Source: Acanthornis magna (taxonomy: Eukaryota; Chordata; Aves; Passeriformes; Acanthizidae). Taken from it: DNA of 64,000 bases. The DNA lies in contig JAWUZG010001054.1 in assembly GCA_036785705.1 (NCBI GenBank), positions 62,001 to 126,000 of the forward strand, in the 5' to 3' direction. The notes under the pieces were generated by a model. It made no database searches. It saw nothing but the letters and a program-made list of their open reading frames with translations, and had not been told where the DNA came from. The position numbers were made by a program, and so were the translations under genes. Shown here in pieces: positions 63,804 to 64,000 of the stretch. Each line of letters starts with the position of its first letter. Position 1 is the stretch's first letter.

Positions 63804-64000
63804 AAGATTGCAGAGTATCATATGTACAAGACCAGCTGTAATAACAGTAACTCTCACTTCTTTTCAATGTTCTAAAATAATTTAAAATAATAAAAATGTT
63901 CAAAGGAATTTATCTTCAAACATATCAAGTTACTTAAAGGAGGAATCACTTTTCAAAATAGCAGTTTTCAAATATAAATTAACTTTGCAGTTATTGCTTT

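Noticed and set aside
1..64000. CRISPR arrays, operons, plasmid or phage features
   Set aside because: Repeat families, intron structure and composition are those of a vertebrate nuclear genome; no spaced direct repeats of CRISPR type were seen.

Overview
The window looks like a piece of a bird nuclear genome, most likely a songbird. It is AT-rich, mostly non-coding, and scattered with CR1 LINE fragments. These carry the avian CR1 3' tail (TCTATGATTCTATGA-type octamers next to a TTGGAAGGGACC-type block) and recognisable CR1 reverse-transcriptase and ORF2 C-terminal peptides. It also holds several solo LTRs of the large ERVL-like family whose sense strand starts TGTGTTGGTTTTG and ends AAACCACAACA. 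There are no bacterial-type operons, CRISPR arrays, tRNA or rRNA genes. Species and chromosome cannot be fixed from the sequence alone, and all repeat-family names rest on recalled consensus features, not on a search.

Layout. 1-8.1 kb: AT-rich unique sequence with one CR1 tail. 8.1-9.1 kb: a nearly complete solo LTR with imperfect target-site duplication. 9-17 kb: unique DNA, an internally deleted CR1 (13.2-13.9 kb) and a 1.7 kb CR1 on the minus strand (15.5-17.2 kb). 17-29 kb: unique DNA with two stretches that look like conserved non-coding elements (about 18.6-19.0 and 24.1-24.6 kb), one degenerate LTR and several microsatellites. 29.6-36.6 kb: a repeat-dense block of two CR1 copies and at least five LTRs. 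36.6-43.9 kb: unique AT-rich DNA with an unusual perfect hairpin, a T10G16 run and a (TAAAA)n array. 43.9-45.3 kb: a CR1 split by an LTR. 48.2-53.5 kb: a compact gene followed by a cluster of LTR sequences. 53.5-64 kb: unique DNA ending in another CR1 tail.

The one convincing protein-coding gene is at 48.3-51.0 kb on the plus strand. It has three CCATTGTGA boxes, a TATTTAA box, an ATG in strong Kozak context, a 12-codon first exon, a 180-bp GT-AG intron with in-frame stops, and a 636-codon second exon open to a TAG at 50594. An AATAAA lies 375 bases downstream. The predicted 647-residue acidic protein is built from six diverged modules, the last ones at an exact 66-residue period, and I recognise no known family in it. 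The apparent poly(A) signal lies inside a candidate ERV LTR, because a tRNA-Leu-type primer binding site follows at 51075. The gene therefore seems to end in, and may have been shaped by, retroviral sequence. This is the most interesting object in the window.
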